Positions 5,483-7,509 of a stretch of DNA of 7,509 nt are shown here, piece by piece. Position 1 is the first letter of the stretch. Each line of letters opens with the position of its first letter. The position numbers were made by a program, and so were the translations under genes. Origin of the DNA: JADFNO01 sp965369945. Lineage in GTDB: Bacteria; Planctomycetota; Phycisphaerae; Phycisphaerales; SM1A02. The notes beneath the pieces are model-generated. The model was not told the origin of the DNA, made no database searches, and was given only the letters and a program-made list of their open reading frames with translations. The stretch covers positions 1-7,509 of the forward strand of contig CBDUST010000236.1 in NCBI GenBank assembly GCA_965369945.1. Reading direction: 5' to 3'.

Positions 5483-6580
5483 ATGTCCACGATGACGACG
5501 CGATCGGCCGCTGACGAGAATCTTGCGGCGAAGCTGCCTGATGAGATGCTCAAGAAGTGGCTACGCGATATGTTGCTGATCCGCGAATTCGAAGTGCGGA
5601 CCATGCAGGCGTATCAAAATAAACTCATCGGCGGGTTCTGTCATATCTATGTTGGGCAGGAGGCCGTCGCTGTCGGCGCGATCGCGGCGTTGGAGCCCAC
5701 CGACCCTATTATCACCGCCTATCGAGACCACGGTCACGCATTGGCGCGCGGGATGGATCCGAAATACTGCATGGCGGAAATGTTCGGCCGCATCGGCGGA
5801 TGCGCCAAAGGCAAAGGCGGCTCGATGCACATGTTCGACAAGCCGCATCATATGTACGGCGGACACGGCATCGTTGGGGCCCAATGCCCGCTCGCCGCCG
5901 GACTTGCCTTCGCCAGAAAGTATACGGACGAAGTTATCGAGAACCGCGCCTCCAGCGGCGTCGCGATGTGTTTTCTCGGCGACGGCGCGCTGAATCAGGG
6001 CGCGTTCCACGAGGCGATGAATCTCGCCGGCGTGTTGAATCTACCCGTCATGTATGTCCTTGAGAACAACGGCTACGCGATGGGTACGTCCGTTGCCCGC
6101 GGAACGACCATGGCTCACGAACTCTCCGCAAAGGCGGCCGCGTACGGCATGGAGAGCGCGTCGATTGACGGCATGGACGTGATGGAAGTTTACAACGGCA
6201 TGAAACCGATCGTTGATCGGTGCCGCAGATCGGTACAACCGGCCTTTGTCGAAGTGCGCACATACCGCTACAAGGGCCACTCGATGTCTGATCCGCGCAA
6301 GTACCGCACCAAGGATGAGGAGAAGCAGTACGAAGCGCAGGATCCCATTGAGAAGTTGGCTCAATTCTTGATGGCCGAACGCAAGCTTTCCGAGGCTGAT
6401 CACGATTCACTTGCCAAGGAGGTGCGCAAGCAGGTGCGCGAAGCACGCAAATGGGCGGAAGCGTCTCCTGTGCCGGATGCCGAGGAGTTGTATACCGATG
6501 TCTATGCAGACCAGTGGGGGCCCTATCGAGGAACGAGTCTTCCTCCGATGATCACTGGTGACTCGGGGCAGCAGCCATGA
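5483..6580 (+). CDS. pdhA: Pyruvate dehydrogenase E1 component, alpha subunit
   Basis: A 365-residue alpha subunit of the thiamine-diphosphate-dependent E1 of pyruvate dehydrogenase. With the beta subunit it decarboxylates pyruvate and passes the acetyl group to lipoyl-E2 in the cytoplasm. Visible motifs: HIYVGQEAVAVGA (54-66), YRDHGHALARG (80-90), KGGSMHMF (111-118), GGHGIVGAQCPLAAGLAFA (126-144), the thiamine-diphosphate motif from GDG (166-168) to NN (195-196), and the loop YKGHSMSDP (263-271) containing the conserved His265. KGGSMHMF and GGHGIVGAQ favour pyruvate over branched-chain substrates. Length is normal for the family. The start ATG sits 8 nt after GAGAGA, and Met4 is an alternative. 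Its stop overlaps the start of pdhB (ATGA), implying coupled translation. No unusual loss of catalytic residues is seen. Confidence 0.95.
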   Translation: MSTMTTRSAADENLAAKLPDEMLKKWLRDMLLIREFEVRTMQAYQNKLIGGFCHIYVGQEAVAVGAIAALEPTDPIITAYRDHGHALARGMDPKYCMAEMFGRIGGCAKGKGGSMHMFDKPHHMYGGHGIVGAQCPLAAGLAFARKYTDEVIENRASSGVAMCFLGDGALNQGAFHEAMNLAGVLNLPVMYVLENNGYAMGTSVARGTTMAHELSAKAAAYGMESASIDGMDVMEVYNGMKPIVDRCRRSVQPAFVEVRTYRYKGHSMSDPRKYRTKDEEKQYEAQDPIEKLAQFLMAERKLSEADHDSLAKEVRKQVREARKWAEASPVPDAEELYTDVYADQWGPYRGTSLPPMITGDSGQQP

Positions 6581-7509
6581 CTCGGCAAATCGAATATCGA
6601 GATGCGCTGCGCGAAGCCATGACTGAAGAGATGCGCCGTGACCCACGCGTGTTCCTTATGGGCGAAGAGGTCGCCGAATATAACGGCGCCTACAAGGTAT
6701 CGCGCGGCATGTTGGACGAGTTTGGCCCGAAGCGGGTGATCGATACACCGATCTCTGAAACCGGCTTCACCGGATTGGGTATCGGCGCTGCCATGATGGG
6801 ACTGCGCCCAATCATCGAATTCATGAGTTGGTCGTTTAGTCTCGTGGCAGCAGACCAAATCCTCAACAACGCCCCAAAGATGTTGTATATGTCCGGCGGT
6901 CAGTTCGGATGCCCGATCGTCTTTCGCGGTAATGATGGAGCAGGGGGGCAGCTTGGCTCTACACATTCCTGGTCTGTTGAATCGCTCTACGCGAACGTGC
7001 CGGGTTTGAAGATGGCGATCCCGTTTGATCCATACGACGCTAAGGGCTTGCTTAAGTCTGCGATTCGCGATGACAGCCCGGTGTTTTTTCTCGAATCGGA
7101 GCGATTGCTCTCAGTGAAGGGCGAGGTGCCGGAAGAGGACTACGTCGTGCCGTTTGCCGAAGCGCTCGTCCGCCGATCGGGAACGGACTGCACGATCGTC
7201 AGTTTCGGTCGACCGTTGTACTTTTGTCTTGAAGCAGCCCAGACACTCGCCGATGAGGGTATCGACTGTGAAGTAATCGATGGGCGGACGATCCGGCCAC
7301 TGGATATTGATTCGATCGTTCAATCGGTGCGAAAGACGAACTACTGTGTTGTGGTCGATCAATCCTGGCCGTTCGCGTCTGTAGGTTCGGAGATCGCAGC
7401 GCAAGTCCACGAACGGTGTTTCGACGACTTGGACAACCACGTGGCTCGTGTGCATTCAGACGATGTTCCCCCGCCGTATGCGTACAATCTAGAGCAGGAG
7501 ATGCTTCCC
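6577..7509 (+). CDS. pdhB: Pyruvate dehydrogenase E1 component, beta subunit (3' end beyond window)
   Basis: The first 311 residues of the E1 beta subunit, probably only 10-20 short of complete. Motifs: FLMGEEVAEYNGAYKVSRG (26-44), DTPISETGFTGLGIGAAMMG (56-75) with Glu61 in the ISE motif expected to contact thiamine diphosphate, EFMSWSFSL (81-89), MSGG (105-108), FRGNDGAGGQLGSTHSW (116-132) with His130 at the place of the conserved active-site His, VPGLKMAIPFDPYDAKGLLK (141-160), and VPPPYAYNLE (297-306) near the C-terminus. Family members usually read FRGPNG where this has FRGNDG, and QHSQ where this has THSW, so the loop beside the active site is somewhat divergent. The frame has no stop before the window ends. 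Start overlaps the pdhA stop by 4 nt with no strong ribosome site of its own. E2 and E3 genes could follow but are not visible. Confidence 0.94.
   Translation, partial: MTRQIEYRDALREAMTEEMRRDPRVFLMGEEVAEYNGAYKVSRGMLDEFGPKRVIDTPISETGFTGLGIGAAMMGLRPIIEFMSWSFSLVAADQILNNAPKMLYMSGGQFGCPIVFRGNDGAGGQLGSTHSWSVESLYANVPGLKMAIPFDPYDAKGLLKSAIRDDSPVFFLESERLLSVKGEVPEEDYVVPFAEALVRRSGTDCTIVSFGRPLYFCLEAAQTLADEGIDCEVIDGRTIRPLDIDSIVQSVRKTNYCVVVDQSWPFASVGSEIAAQVHERCFDDLDNHVARVHSDDVPPPYAYNLEQEMLP

Noticed and set aside
1..7509. Hidden defence, phage, CRISPR or biosynthetic system
   Set aside because: All large frames are housekeeping or envelope genes; no direct-repeat array, integrase, transposase, toxin-antitoxin pair or terminal repeats were found on either strand.

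Overview
The window looks like ordinary chromosomal housekeeping DNA from a GC-rich, Gram-negative-type bacterium. It is most likely a planctomycete, perhaps of the Phycisphaerae. The reasons are an in-frame palindrome encoding AHGQDARAT, which I recall as common in planctomycete and related genomes; an outsized S41 protease with a long N-terminal extension; a TPR lipoprotein; and weak Shine-Dalgarno sequences at most starts. The assignment is an inference, since no rRNA gene or other taxonomic marker is present.

Layout. (1) Positions 1-1348, minus strand: the N-terminal half of valyl-tRNA synthetase, cut by the left edge. Two repeat elements are carried in frame inside it, a 9-bp-arm palindrome (6-26) and three tandem 21-nt units (669-731). 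(2) Positions 1349-1401: a 53-bp divergent spacer holding a run of G tracts. (3) Positions 1402-2472, plus strand: a TPR-repeat lipoprotein starting with GTG. (4) Positions 2484-2505: a hairpin between convergent genes. (5) Positions 2498-2764, minus strand: an 88-aa single-pass membrane protein. (6) Positions 2765-3060: a 296-bp spacer with overlapping inverted repeats and two candidate tiny ORFs, the first behind a strong AGGAGGA site. (7) Positions 3061-5394, plus strand: a secreted or periplasmic carboxy-terminal processing protease (S41) with a PDZ domain and an intact Ser-Lys-Gln triad. (8) Positions 5483-6580 and 6577-7509, plus strand: pyruvate dehydrogenase E1 alpha and E1 beta, overlapping by ATGA. 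The beta gene is cut by the right edge.

How the genes work together. pdhA and pdhB encode the two halves of the E1 component (alpha2beta2) that feeds pyruvate carbon into acetyl-CoA, and genes for E2 and E3 may follow outside the window. The protease and the TPR lipoprotein both point to cell-envelope work, but nothing in the sequence ties them to each other or to the pyruvate dehydrogenase genes. valS is read in the opposite direction.

I found no mobile element, CRISPR array, rRNA or tRNA gene, or defence system, and no clear new multi-gene system. The parts worth a second look are the two repeat insertions inside an essential synthetase gene, the tiny ORF pair ahead of the protease, and a marked excess of GATC sites.
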